DNA from: Dethiobacter alkaliphilus AHT 1
GTDB lineage: Bacteria; Bacillota; Dethiobacteria; Dethiobacterales; Dethiobacteraceae
NCBI RefSeq assembly: GCF_000174415.1
Contig: NZ_ACJM01000002.1
Coordinates: forward strand, 62,001-126,000
DNA: 64,000 nt
Reading direction: 5' to 3'
The notes below the pieces were generated by a model. The model made no database searches. It saw only the letters and a list, made by a program, of their open reading frames with translations, and was not told the origin of the DNA. Of the stretch, positions 27,283 through 36,076 are shown in pieces. The translations under genes were made by a program, and so were the position numbers. The first letter of the stretch is position 1, and every line of letters begins with the position of its first letter.

Positions 27283-27298
27283 TATATATTATGTGAAC
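27283..27298 (+). repeat. Direct repeat TATATATTATGTGAAC, copy 3
   Basis: It is identical over 16 nt to 21932 and 22462. About 200 nt to its right, 27497-27522 matches 22639-22664 at 24 of 26 positions. The two regions therefore share both edges. Confidence 0.65.
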
Positions 27299-27347
27299 TA
27301 ACTTAAAATCATTATAAATGTAACATACGCAATAGTCAGTACAATGC

Positions 27348-27476
27348 TTAATCTTGATTCAGACTTTCTAATTCCTTAACCCTTTTTTCTAGCTCTTCTA
27401 CACGGCCATCTATGGCATGTATCTTATATAGCGCAATAATGGGTAACATAAATATTAACATTGCAACAATCTCCAT
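27348..27476 (-). CDS. Small membrane protein with coiled-coil tail
   Basis: Using the ATG at 27476 (AAAGGGTG upstream), the product is 42 residues: one membrane helix (EIVAMLIFMLPIIALYKI) and a short heptad tail (VEELEKRVKELE). No family is recognised; it resembles small bacterial proteins that associate with membrane complexes. Confidence 0.6.
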   Translation of the reverse strand: MEIVAMLIFMLPIIALYKIHAIDGRVEELEKRVKELESLNQD

Positions 27477-27507
27477 TAACAAATCACCCTTTCCTGTTAA
27501 ATCGTTT

Positions 27508-27735
27508 CTAAGAGGTTTTTGGACCTTTAACACCTACTATATCATCTAACTCCTGAATCAGATTAATATAGGTTTTTGTGAAAGCGGTTGGATTTACAAC
27601 TCCATCCAGTGGTAATCTTTCAGTATGCCCATGGAACCTTAGCCAAGCTGATTCAATTCTTTCAACAGTTTCCTTGTCGATATCTAAGTCATCGGTTCGA
27701 GCAGCATTAAGAAAATAGAAATAAACGCAACATAC
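27508..27735 (-). pseudogene. Remnant of an unrecognised gene
   Basis: The frame is open for about 75 codons and reads like protein (DDLDIDKETVERIESAWLRF, LDGVVNPTAFTKTYINLIQE), ending VGVKGPKTS. It has no usable start codon and an upstream TAA. The sequence at its 3' end is shared with 22639-22664. I interpret it as a 5'-truncated gene. This and adjacent DNA fill the gap between 27477 and 27838. Confidence 0.4.
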
Positions 27736-27838
27736 TTACCTCAAACATGATAGCAATAAATGTATTAAAGTATAATACACACGGTGTGCTATTATGCATA
27801 TACTATAAGACATCAATCAGTATACGAGGAGGATTAGT

Positions 27839-28284
27839 ATGAAAACAAAAACACTTTTTACCGTACTGTCATTCTTCCTCTGCTTCGGTCTTACTTTTAG
27901 TAGTATCGCCCACGCTCTGGCTGTTCCTAAACCAGAGGCACGCGGAGTAACTATCTCAGGTAGCAGGGTTGTTGCCGCTGGGGTGGCGACCGCCGCTGCA
28001 GTGTTCAATCAGCCCGACCAGTGGGGGGTCACATCAGTGGAGCTGAGCTCCGAGGAACGGGGGAAATCGTGGAAATCCCTGCTGTTGTGGTTAGATTGGA
28101 TACGGTAGACTTGGAGAACGTGACTTTCCTCAGCCCTAATGAGGCAGAATTCCGTGTCCCGTGGATAAGTGGTGAGGTTGAAGCCGGGTCCAGAATCAGG
28201 ATGTGCGTACAGTTGGTTAAATTTACTCCCAGGGGCATGCGGTTCATGGGTAACCCAGACTGTTTTGTAAGCACTCCTCTTTAG
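27839..28284 (+). pseudogene. Secreted small protein interrupted by a frameshift in a G6 tract
   Basis: The first frame encodes a clear signal peptide (TVLSFFLCFGLTFSSIAHA, cleavage near residue 28) followed by VPKPEARGVTISGSRVVAAG. It loses coding character near 28023-28028, a run of six G. The +1-shifted frame continues as SGAELRGTGEIVEIPAVVVR to a natural stop at 28284. One added G would give a single product of about 149 residues. CATCAATCA... GAGGAGG precedes the ATG. Possible causes are mutation, phase variation, programmed slippage or a sequencing error. The family is unknown. Confidence 0.6.
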
Positions 28285-28317
28285 AAGAAATGGCTAGCTA
28301 TTAAGGTGTTTTAGTTT

Positions 28318-28358
28318 AAACCCCGCTTACTCCCATATATAGGGCGCGCGGGGTTTTT
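28318..28358 (+). terminator. Terminator after the secreted protein gene
   Basis: AAACCCCGC pairs with GCGGGGTTT across about 21 nt, followed by TT. It sits between convergent genes and may serve both. Confidence 0.7.
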
Positions 28359-28734
28359 AGCTAAGTGCTACTACAAGCGTGCTAATTAAAGCAATGATAT
28401 TGGCTGGCCCCATAGTTAGCTTCTCTTTTCTGCTAGGTGATGAAATGTTTACAAGTGTGCCAAAAACAAAAAATGCTACAACAAACCAAATTCCAATTCT
28501 TCCAAAACTATAATACTGTTCAAACGCTATTCCTGCCTTTGCTGCCACTATAAAAACAAAAATCAGCAGTATAACGATTTGTGCTAATGCAGCCACTCTC
28601 ATTTTAATTGGCAATTTCCCTGTGAACTTGCCACCCATCGTAAACTCACCCAGTGGTGCACCCATTGCTAATGCAACCTGAAATATAGCAATAATTATCG
28701 TAAGTAATATATAAATATTTGCAAATAAGATCAT
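28357..28734 (-). CDS. Hypothetical four-helix membrane protein
   Basis: This 125-residue protein has four hydrophobic segments (about 3-25, 45-67, 78-96, 106-124) and a short cytoplasmic motif SSPSRKEKL between helices 3 and 4. GGAGG lies ahead of the ATG. I recognise similar unnamed proteins in Bacilli, but no function. Confidence 0.7.
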   Translation of the reverse strand: MILFANIYILLTIIIAIFQVALAMGAPLGEFTMGGKFTGKLPIKMRVAALAQIVILLIFVFIVAAKAGIAFEQYYSFGRIGIWFVVAFFVFGTLVNISSPSRKEKLTMGPANIIALISTLVVALS

Positions 28735-28803
28735 TTATTTCGGCCTCCTTGATAACACTAAGTGTTCTTATATACAATTGAATAACCGCGTCACCCCCTT
28801 ATA

Positions 28804-29523
28804 TTAATTGCGAATACCTCTTTCATCTTTCACCTCCTTGTTAAAAGACACCACCATCAAATGCGCCCCCGCGCACATAATCGTGAATAATAGGCACAGC
28901 AGGAAGGCGTTGCGGTCGAATTGTGAGGCGATATTGCGAAGCAGGTGGAATGGACGGAATAAGATGTCCCAACTGTTAAAACGCAGATTGCGGCCGATCC
29001 ATATGCCAATGCCGGAAAGCAGTGAAGTTCCGGCAACCAGCAGCCAGCTCCACACAGCACCGCGCGTTCGTTCCGTATACCGTTGGAGCATGACAAGCGA
29101 GAGCAAACCAAAGCCGCAACCTACTGCCACGCCCGCAACCAAGTGCAGAAAACCGAACCATACCGCCGGATCGGCACTGAATTGGGTGCCAATAACAAAC
29201 TCAAAGCGGTTTAGGTGAATCAAATCCGTAAGCATATATGGTGCGTTGGGATAGAAAAACAGCCACAGGCCCCAGCAGGTAATTATTATCAGACGACTCT
29301 GCTCTCCGTGCACCGCCCATAGTAGACACAAGGCGAAAAATAGAGGTAGCCACGCAAGGAAGATGTTCCAGGGCAACCACCACCAATGACCTTGGAGATA
29401 CATATCGAAAAACGGAATAAAAAACAATCCTGTAACCAGTATCGAACAGCTGATTAGATACAGAAACGGATTGATTAAGTCTCGCGGAAACCAAGCGGGA
29501 ATTTTTTCGTTTATGATGTGCAT
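28804..29523 (-). CDS. DUF1361 family membrane protein
   Basis: This protein of about 239 residues has seven or so membrane segments. The DUF1361 signature appears as WNIFLAWLPLFFALCL and FFYPNAPYMLTDLIHL. I prefer the ATG at 29523, with AGGCGAGG upstream, over an in-frame ATG at 29556. The function of DUF1361 is unknown. It is separated from the neighbouring anti-sigma gene by a region without clear genes. Confidence 0.82.
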   Translation of the reverse strand: MHIINEKIPAWFPRDLINPFLYLISCSILVTGLFFIPFFDMYLQGHWWWLPWNIFLAWLPLFFALCLLWAVHGEQSRLIIITCWGLWLFFYPNAPYMLTDLIHLNRFEFVIGTQFSADPAVWFGFLHLVAGVAVGCGFGLLSLVMLQRYTERTRGAVWSWLLVAGTSLLSGIGIWIGRNLRFNSWDILFRPFHLLRNIASQFDRNAFLLCLLFTIMCAGAHLMVVSFNKEVKDERGIRN

Positions 29524-29851
29524 AAGCTTCAACCTCGCCTGAAGTATCGTTGTCAATAATTATTAATTTTTCATTATTCCACTACCTTCCCACCAATTCC
29601 TTCCATGTAACACAATTATTTCTCTACTTAGTTTAACATCTGGACAAAGTAGGGCCCAGGTCAGGGGTTCACTCTTCTAATCCCAGTGGATAAGCCAATG
29701 TCAGTCATTCGGTCATTAAACCAGCTTAATCTATTTTGCCAATCTCTAAATCTAAGCCGATTATTGCTATTTGTTGTTATAGAAGTTTTAGAAAACCGAG
29801 TCATACTACCAAATCTTCACTAACATAGTCAACCAAGTTTAAGCCAAATAT
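29524..29851. other. Intergenic region
   Basis: A 47-codon minus-strand frame (29661-29804, starting MTRFSKTSITTNSNN) has an ATG but no convincing ribosome binding site, so it is not called. Otherwise I see AT-rich DNA that presumably holds the promoter of the DUF1361 gene. Confidence 0.3.
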
Positions 29852-30916
29852 TTAACGCCAATTCCATAAACGAACCTCACCCAGCAAAAGAAACGTTACC
29901 CAGCTTTCTTCTCTAAGTTGCAAAATCTCTTTTGTAGGGCCGGTAACCACAAGTCCATATATCTTTATGCCGTTATCATTTAGGTAATCCAAACGATCCT
30001 GCAAAAACAAATTATTCCTAAAACCAACACTATTGGCTATATCTTCATGCCTCTGTAAGAAAGTAAGCGTTTCCAGAAAATATTCTGAAACGTCGCTTCT
30101 CCCACTACCGACGGGAAAGCCAATGGGGGAAGGAATCCACGGATTGTCATCCATTTCTCTCATGTCATCAAATCCTGTATCCACTACAGCCCAAACCGGC
30201 GCGATTTCTTTGGCTGCAAATAGTTCTGTTACTTGCTCTAACTGATAAAACCCGTCCAGAGAAATATACGCCTCGGCCACAGTGCCCTCCGGCAAATTCT
30301 CTAAAATACTCCATTCCGGCTCTGTGGGAGCATCTGCTCCCGGATATTGAAAAGGATAACGGACTGCAACCCTCTCGGTATGCAGTTGAATATCAGGTGC
30401 CCCCGGCCGATTAAACAAGAACCTCATATCAAATTCTCCGGCTCTGATGTACTCGCCGCCCACTCTTTTTTCCAAAGTACCGGAATTATCCATGGTGAAG
30501 AAAGCGCCTATCTGGGAGTAGTCATTGTTTATCCTCAGATTAGGCCTGGTCACCGCAATTGTTCGAGATATTACCTCTCTGAATGTATCAACCCGATTAG
30601 GGCTCCCGCTAACAAAAAAAGCTCCAGAAATTGAGGAAGAAAGAATAGTTAAAACTAACAAGAAAACAATAGCAGTCAGGGCATTTTCAACCCTTGCCCT
30701 CCACTTCCCTTTTTTTATTATTTTTCGTTGTTTATTAGTATGTTGATCTCCATTTTTACCGCGACCCTGCTGCGGCTGGTCTTTATCTAAAAATTCGTCA
30801 AGGTAGGATTGATAAATCTCCATTTTTTCCAATTCATTCTCCACTTCTGCCGCCTCTTCTTCAGAAAGCGTTCCTTCGTAGTATCTTTTTAGCTTTATCC
30901 TAAACTCCTCTGTCAT
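29852..30916 (-). CDS. Anti-sigma factor with Sigma_reg_N/C-like domains
   Basis: Starting at the ATG at 30916 (GGGGAG 9 nt upstream), the product is about 354 residues. It has a charged cytoplasmic segment (YEGTLSEEEAAEVENELEKM), one membrane helix (VENALTAIVFLLVLTILSSS) and an extracytoplasmic domain like that of the protein at 25439 (WSILENLPEGTVAEAYISLD, ending LLGEVRLWN). It lacks the CxxC zinc finger of the other paralogue. It begins 4 nt after the ECF sigma stop, so the two form one operon. Confidence 0.82.
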   Translation of the reverse strand: MTEEFRIKLKRYYEGTLSEEEAAEVENELEKMEIYQSYLDEFLDKDQPQQGRGKNGDQHTNKQRKIIKKGKWRARVENALTAIVFLLVLTILSSSISGAFFVSGSPNRVDTFREVISRTIAVTRPNLRINNDYSQIGAFFTMDNSGTLEKRVGGEYIRAGEFDMRFLFNRPGAPDIQLHTERVAVRYPFQYPGADAPTEPEWSILENLPEGTVAEAYISLDGFYQLEQVTELFAAKEIAPVWAVVDTGFDDMREMDDNPWIPSPIGFPVGSGRSDVSEYFLETLTFLQRHEDIANSVGFRNNLFLQDRLDYLNDNGIKIYGLVVTGPTKEILQLREESWVTFLLLGEVRLWNWR

Positions 30917-30920
30917 CTTA

Positions 30921-31409
30921 TCAAACTCCCCTTTCCTGACGGATTTTTTGCCTTGCCCTGAATAATAAAACCTTAAAATAGCCAACCTTCACATCCATGA
31001 TTTCAGCGGATTGGTCATAGGAAAATCCATGGAAATCATATAACAGAATTGCTTCCTGCTGTTTGCCAGGCAGGTTGCAGATTATTGTGGTTAGTTCTGT
31101 TAGCCCTTCTTTTTTAATGGCTTCATCCTCAGCACTTACCCCATCTGTAAGTCTCTCGAAATAATCGTGAGCTTTGGTATAATTACGGGTATCTTTACGC
31201 TGAATATCAACAAAGGCATTGTGAGCTACTCTAAACAACCATGGCTTTACTCGCTCTTCCGGGCAATCCTCAAGATGCAAATAAGCGCGATAAAACGTTT
31301 CCTGCATCACATCTTCTGCCAGATAATGATTGCGGCACAAAAATAGCAGATAGCGATATACTTCATCCATATATGACTTGTATATTTCATCCAATGTATC
31401 ACGCTTCAT
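30921..31409 (-). CDS. ECF RNA polymerase sigma factor
   Basis: This 162-residue protein has region 2 (LCRNHYLAEDVMQETFYRAYLHL) and region 4 (LPGKQQEAILLYDFHGFSYD, SAEIMDVKVGYFKVLLFRAR). Region 4 has an atypical YFKVLLFRA in place of the usual VKSRLHRAR, but the helix-turn-helix is otherwise intact. AAGGGGGAAG precedes the ATG. Confidence 0.92.
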   Translation of the reverse strand: MKRDTLDEIYKSYMDEVYRYLLFLCRNHYLAEDVMQETFYRAYLHLEDCPEERVKPWLFRVAHNAFVDIQRKDTRNYTKAHDYFERLTDGVSAEDEAIKKEGLTELTTIICNLPGKQQEAILLYDFHGFSYDQSAEIMDVKVGYFKVLLFRARQKIRQERGV

Positions 31410-31467
31410 CTGCTTCCCCCTTGCTCTATTTACGTTTGAATCAGGAAAATGTTACAGGATTTATACA

Positions 31468-31500
31468 AAAAAAAAATAAAAAGGGGATTAAATTCCCCTT
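31468..31500 (-). terminator. Terminator downstream of the TRAP permease gene
   Basis: AAGGGGA and TCCCCTT pair over a 6-nt loop. On the minus strand the hairpin is followed by a long T run, so it ends leftward transcripts. Confidence 0.8.
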
Positions 31501-31641
31501 CGTAAAGCAAGAACACCCTACCCTTAAATTCAGGATCCTTTAACTTCGCATTAATTTTGTCTGTTGTCATTAAATCTGCGTTTACGGAAACCGGTGCTTT
31601 CGGTAGTTTTACAGCAAAAGGTATTCCTACTCTCCCCTCCG

Positions 31642-33030
31642 CTACGATATGTTGACTGATCTAGCCTTTAGGTAGAACAAAGCAAATGCAAATATACCCA
31701 CGAAATTACTGATTAAATTGGGCCAAAGCAGTGCAATTGCAATAGCCAGCAGGATAAATTGGTCTGCAATTCTGAGCTGCGTAATTAACCAGCGCTGCAC
31801 TATGGCGGCAATACAGTACAGGCCCACAAAGGTGATAGCACCAGTAAGCATGGCTATGTACCAGACGGTGTCTATCATCAGCAACTGTGGGTTCCAGATG
31901 AACAAAAAAGGTAGCAAAAACGCAGCCAGATTATATTTCACACCCAGCAGGCCGGTTTTATTAGGATCTGACCCGGCAGCCTGATAGGCGCTATGGGCGG
32001 CAATCCCAATCCGAGGCACATTGTCGGCCAGGACGGCGTAATAGAAAATGAACAGGTGAACGGCTAACCAATGAAGATTAGGTTGAACCAGTGGGATAGC
32101 CGCTGCAGTCAGTACTGCTGTAACGATCCTTTTGGCCGGCGCCGGCATGCCCATACCTGCAATTAAACAAACCAAAGCTGTCAATAGCAGGACCGCTACT
32201 AAACTGTTTCCTGCCAAAGTTTCAATGTAAACCACCATGCGACCTTGCAGGCCGGTTAGTGTTATTACGCTTAAAATAAAGGACGCTGCTGCAAATCCAA
32301 CCGTCATTGCTGCCATCGCTCTGGCTCCACCGTCCAGGCTGCGGATGATAAATGTCCAGATTGATGTAGCCTGTTTCTGTACGGACTTTGTGGACTGACC
32401 AGATCTGAGGTTTTTAAAGGCATGAACTACTTTTATGATGATAGCGAGAATAACCACAGCACCAATTGAGGGGATAACCGCAACGGCAGGTGCAGCCTGC
32501 AAAGTTAATATGAAATAGATGAAAACCAGGATAGGAATAAAGTATTGTATGCCAGAAAATAATGTGGGCCAAAACGGTGGAATATCGTCTATTGCGGTGG
32601 GTTTTATCTCTGACTTTTTGCTCTCAAGATGGAGCACGGCAAGAATGTAGCCAAAACTAAGCAAAGCCGGTAGAGTAGCGGCGGTAATAACCTGCACGTA
32701 GGACATTCCCATAAACTCAGCTATGATAAAACCAGCTGCTCCCATTAGCGGTGGCATCAGTTGGCTGTTGGTCAATACCGCAGATTCCACAGCACCAATT
32801 ACTTCCGGCTTATAGCCATTTTTCTGTAATACTGAAATAGTATGAGAGCCGGTAACATTGGCGTTTGCTGTGGGAACCCCGGTAATGCTACGCAAAAAAG
32901 CGGCAGCAATTACAATAGCTTTGGCGGGACCACCGCGAAATGGACCAAGTATGGCAAGAAAAAGCGTAAACAGATAACCTCCTGTCCCGGCCTCCCGTAG
33001 AAAGACATAGAAAAGGGTCAAGCCAAACAC
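31642..33030 (-). pseudogene. TRAP transporter fused permease (DctQM type), N-terminally truncated
   Basis: The 462-residue product aligns with the C-terminal DctM part of fused TRAP permeases: GPFRGGPAKAIVIAAAFLRSITG, SQLMPPLMGAAGFIIAEFMG, AGMGMPAPAKRIV and DNVPRIGIAAHSAYQAAGSDP. Family members normally have roughly 200 further N-terminal residues that include the DctQ-like helices. The frame upstream of the ATG stays open for only about 17 codons. No TRAP substrate-binding protein gene is nearby. The remaining protein keeps about twelve helices but is probably non-functional. A TnpB element begins about 250 bp upstream. Confidence 0.7.
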
Positions 33031-33124
33031 ATCTCTTTAATGTGCCTTGCTAAGCCTTGTAACAGGTGGGAATACCTGGTGCTATTCTATGCCCTTAGGC
33101 AGTAATGTATCTATGCAAACTTTA

Positions 33125-33156
33125 CTTTAATTTCTACAATCTTCCACCTTATTCCT
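33125..33156 (-). promoter_or_regulatory. AGGAA-N13-TGTAGAAATTA motif, copy 2
   Basis: It lies on the minus strand about 95 nt upstream of the truncated TRAP gene and shares GGTGGAA in the spacer with copy 3 at 39371. Confidence 0.5.
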
Positions 33157-33375
33157 GCAGAGTAAACTTCCTAAAAAAAACTCCGCATCCAATTAACAGG
33201 GTTACGGATCTATAGTCAAATAGCAGGCGTTTCAAATTCCTGATTGAAGTCAAAAAACTTTATCAAATCAGTCGAGAAGACTCCCACTTCTTTAAGTGGG
33301 AGATGAATCGGCTGCTCTCTTGCAAACACCTGTTCGCTATGGTATAATATTCCATAATGAAAGGCGGTGAATGCG

Positions 33376-34482
33376 ATGCATAAAGCCTACAATTTCAGGC
33401 TCTACCCTAATAAATCACAGCAGACGGTCATTAACCAAACCCTTGGCTCCTGCCGTTTCGTCTACAACTATTACCTAGATAGGCGGATTGAAGCCTACAA
33501 AACGGTAAAAGAAACGCTTAACTATACTAAGTGTGCTGCCAACCTAAAAGAATTAAAGAAAGAGTTGCCGTGGCTCAAAGCTGTTGACAGCATTGCTCTG
33601 CAGCAAAGCCTGCGGGATTTAGATGTAAGCTACAAGAATTTCTTCCAGAAACGAGCAGGCTTTCCTAAATTCAAAAGTAGACGAAACAACAAGCAATCTT
33701 ACCGCACACAAATGGTCAACAACAACATCAAGGTGATGGGAGATAAACTTGTACTGCCCAAAATTGGGGCGGTTTCGTTTGCTAAAAGCCGTGAAATTGA
33801 AGGCAACATCACATCTGTCACCGTCAAAAAGACGGCTTCGGGCAAATATTTTGCTTCAGTTCTTGCAGATGTCCACACGCCGAAGTCGCTAAAGGTCAGC
33901 AGCCAGAAGGTTGGCATCGACCTCGGGCTCAGGGATTTGGCTGTCCTCTCCACGGGAGAGGCAATCAAAAACCCCAAAACCTTGGCGGAAGCCGAAAGAA
34001 AACTGCAAAAGATGCAGCGGGAATTATCCCGCAAACAAAAAGGCAGCAAAAATAGGAACAAAGCCAGAATTAAGCTGGCTATCCAGCATGAAAAAGTGGC
34101 TAATATCCGCAAAGACTTCCTGCATAAGCTCTCAACCAGGCTGATTCATGAAAACCAAGTGATATGCCTGGAAACGCTAAGCCCTAAGGGAATGATGAAA
34201 AACAGGCGCTTATCCAAAGCTATCGGTGATGCCAGTTGGGGAACATTTAAGCAAATGCTTCTCTATAAAGCCGATTGGTATGGCAGAACCGTACACTTCG
34301 TGGACCGTTTCTTCCCATCCAGCCAAATATGCAGTGCGTGCGGATGCAGAAACAAAGAAATCAAAGACATGACTATACGCCAATGGCAATGTCCGCACTG
34401 TCAAGCACTGCACCAGAGGGATATCAATGCCAGTATTAATATTTTGCAGCAAGGACTTGTGGAGTTGGGTATGATAGCCTAG
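33376..34482 (+). CDS. tnpB: TnpB RNA-guided nuclease (IS605 family)
   Basis: The protein has about 368 residues. RuvC residues are all present: D182 (GIDLGLRDLAVLS), E266 (ICLETLSPKG) and D349 (HQRDINASINI). The zinc ribbon between them reads CSACGCRNKEI...CPHC. The N-terminal segment KAYNFRLYPNKSQQ is typical. Family members cut DNA under guidance of RNA from the transposon end. I use ATG 33376, since a GTG at 33367 overlaps the AAGGCGG ribosome binding site. Intact length and catalytic residues suggest an active nuclease. Confidence 0.93.
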   Translation: MHKAYNFRLYPNKSQQTVINQTLGSCRFVYNYYLDRRIEAYKTVKETLNYTKCAANLKELKKELPWLKAVDSIALQQSLRDLDVSYKNFFQKRAGFPKFKSRRNNKQSYRTQMVNNNIKVMGDKLVLPKIGAVSFAKSREIEGNITSVTVKKTASGKYFASVLADVHTPKSLKVSSQKVGIDLGLRDLAVLSTGEAIKNPKTLAEAERKLQKMQRELSRKQKGSKNRNKARIKLAIQHEKVANIRKDFLHKLSTRLIHENQVICLETLSPKGMMKNRRLSKAIGDASWGTFKQMLLYKADWYGRTVHFVDRFFPSSQICSACGCRNKEIKDMTIRQWQCPHCQALHQRDINASINILQQGLVELGMIA

Positions 34483-34626
34483 CCCCATCACAAGGATAAA
34501 CTAGGGCAGGGACTGCCCGAGGTCAAGCCTGTGGAGACAGCATAAGACCCTCATGTGACGGGGCAGCAGTCAATGAATCAGGAATCCCCCACTTCTAAAC
34601 GAAGTGAAAGTGGGGGAGGTTCAAAG
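34483..34626 (+). ncRNA. Predicted TnpB-associated guide (omega) RNA region
   Basis: This is inferred from position only: the stretch between the tnpB stop and the right-end hairpin is GC-rich, structured and non-coding. The guide would be the DNA immediately right of the element, around 34627-34645. Confidence 0.4.
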
Positions 34627-34697
34627 CTGACATCGTAATTGAAAATATAATGTGATAAAATAATATTATAATAGCTACACCTCAAGGAGGGTTGGTC

Positions 34698-34949
34698 ATG
34701 ACCTTTATTAGAAAAGTTGCGAACAGTAATATCTTAGCCGGAATTTTCAAATTACCAAAAGAACTTGTAGACAAGCAAGTGGAAATTATAATCCTACCAC
34801 ATGAGGAAAACATCTCTGTGGGAAAATGTAAGCCAGAACGACCCAAAAAAGCAAAAGGAATTTTACAAAACTACAAAAACGAAGACCTTATTGATAAGGA
34901 AATTAAGGCATGGCCCGAAGTGGTGGCGGAGAAAGATGAATATAGTTGA
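34698..34949 (+). CDS. Antitoxin of a PIN toxin module
   Basis: This 83-residue protein begins MTFIRKVANSNILAGIFKLP, followed by VDKQVEIIILP, a pattern seen in small antitoxins of DUF2281-like type. It ends in a charged tail. The ATG has AAGGAGG 7 nt upstream. It overlaps the toxin gene by 14 nt. Confidence 0.8.
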   Translation: MTFIRKVANSNILAGIFKLPKELVDKQVEIIILPHEENISVGKCKPERPKKAKGILQNYKNEDLIDKEIKAWPEVVAEKDEYS

Positions 34950-35304
34950 TGCTAATATAATTTTAAGATATCTTCTAAGTGATAATGATGAGTTGACACA
35001 GAAAGCCGCATTGTTGATAGAAAATGAAGATATTTTTGTTCCTAATGAAGTGATAGCTGAAATAGTTTATGTCCTCCAAAAGGTTTATAAGATAAGTAAT
35101 AAAGAAATATGCAGAGCATTGCGTGAGCTTTTTGATTATGATAATATCCAGGTCTATGATAAACAAGTCATTTTCGAAGCTTTACAGACTTACTCAACGA
35201 TAAAGATTGATTTTGTAGACTCTCTTCTGCTGGCATATAAAAATGTTAGAAATCATGAAGTTTATAGTTTTGATAAACAATTAATTCAGCTCCTTACTAG
35301 ATGA
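34936..35304 (+). CDS. PIN domain toxin (VapC-like)
   Basis: The 122-residue PIN protein carries IVDANIILRYLLSD, VIAEIVYVLQKVY, IDFVDSLLLAYK and YSFDKQL, giving the conserved acidic residues. It is probably a ribonuclease. The ATG lies inside the end of the antitoxin gene, indicating translational coupling. Confidence 0.9.
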   Translation: MNIVDANIILRYLLSDNDELTQKAALLIENEDIFVPNEVIAEIVYVLQKVYKISNKEICRALRELFDYDNIQVYDKQVIFEALQTYSTIKIDFVDSLLLAYKNVRNHEVYSFDKQLIQLLTR

Positions 35305-35498
35305 GGGAAGACCTGCTTACTTTCTTCACTTACAGGGGCTTTTTTGTATATTAAAAGATTATTGGAGATTACAAAACCCTTAATTTTAGTATTTTTTAGA
35401 GGTTAGTAAAGGTTTTGTGTTGAATCATCAGGCTAAGATTAACAAAGAATGCATGGGAATTTAGCCGGCTTTACCCGGGCCCATAAGGAGGAAATAAT

Positions 35499-35960
35499 AT
35501 GGATTTTTTGTTGAAAGACCAGAATGGTACGGATATTCGTCTCTCTGATTTTAAAGGCAAGAAAGTGCTGCTTTCATTTCATCCCCTGGCCTGGACCAGT
35601 GTATGCTCGGATCAAATGAGCTCCCTGGAAGAAAACCGGGAAAATTTTGCTGCACTGAACACGATAGCACTGGGTCTCAGTGTGGATTCCTTGCCCTGCA
35701 AAAAGGCATGGGCCGACTCTCTTGGTATTAGCGGCACCAGTCTGCTCTGTGACTTCTGGCCTCACGGAGATGTTGCCTCACAGTACGGTGTGTTCCGTGA
35801 TAAGCATGGCACTTCGGAACGGGCCAACATAATACTTGACGAAAATGGACGTGAAATGTTTCGAAAAATATACCCCATCAAAGAGCTTCCGGATATCAAT
35901 GAAATAATTGAACGGCTAAAAAACCCGCCTGCATTAGACAGCACTGACAAGGACAGTTAA
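35499..35960 (+). CDS. Peroxiredoxin (AhpC/TSA family)
   Basis: This 153-residue thioredoxin-fold protein has the peroxidatic site PLAWTSVC (PxxxTxxC) at about residues 29-36. The catalytic residue is a plain Cys codon, not UGA. LGLSVDSLPCKKAWADSLGI and NIILDENGREMF are further family hallmarks, and the second Cys in LPCKKA suggests an atypical 2-Cys type. It reduces peroxides in the cytoplasm. AAGGAGG precedes the ATG, and it appears monocistronic. Confidence 0.9.
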   Translation: MDFLLKDQNGTDIRLSDFKGKKVLLSFHPLAWTSVCSDQMSSLEENRENFAALNTIALGLSVDSLPCKKAWADSLGISGTSLLCDFWPHGDVASQYGVFRDKHGTSERANIILDENGREMFRKIYPIKELPDINEIIERLKNPPALDSTDKDS

Positions 35961-36046
35961 TTATTGCCGCAAACATTGCTGACGGCTGAGGATTTCTATG
36001 CTGTGGTATGATAGCGAAGAAACTGCAATAGAATAAATTACAGCTA

Positions 36047-36075
36047 GGCCCTGTTCCACTGGAACGGGGTCCTTT
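36047..36075. terminator. Hairpin between convergent genes
   Basis: GCCCTGTTCC and GGAACGGGGT form a stem with one mismatch around ACT, between the peroxiredoxin and saccharopine-dehydrogenase-like genes. Confidence 0.6.
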
Positions 36076-36076
36076 C

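Larger units (their letters stand above)
33265..34626 (+). mobile_element. IS605/IS1341-type element carrying only tnpB
   Basis: A left-end hairpin (CTCCCACTT...AAGTGGGAG, 33282-33302) precedes tnpB. A right-end hairpin (CCCCCACTTC...GAAGTGAAAGTGGGGG, 34587-34617) follows the region downstream of the gene. There is no tnpA (Y1 transposase), so movement would need a relative in trans. The 3' non-coding stretch (34483-34626) is where the guide (omega) RNA of TnpB systems is normally encoded. Exact termini are estimated. Confidence 0.7.

Noticed and set aside
29661-29804. 47-codon minus-strand frame with ATG
   Set aside because: No ribosome binding site and no recognisable features.
31430-31624. 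Minus-strand frame reading VSVNADLMTTDKINAKL, antitoxin-like in feel
   Set aside because: It has no start codon other than ATA and runs through the terminator hairpin at 31481-31500.
35499-35960. Peroxiredoxin considered as a further selenoprotein
   Set aside because: The peroxidatic residue is encoded by TGC and the frame has no UGA.
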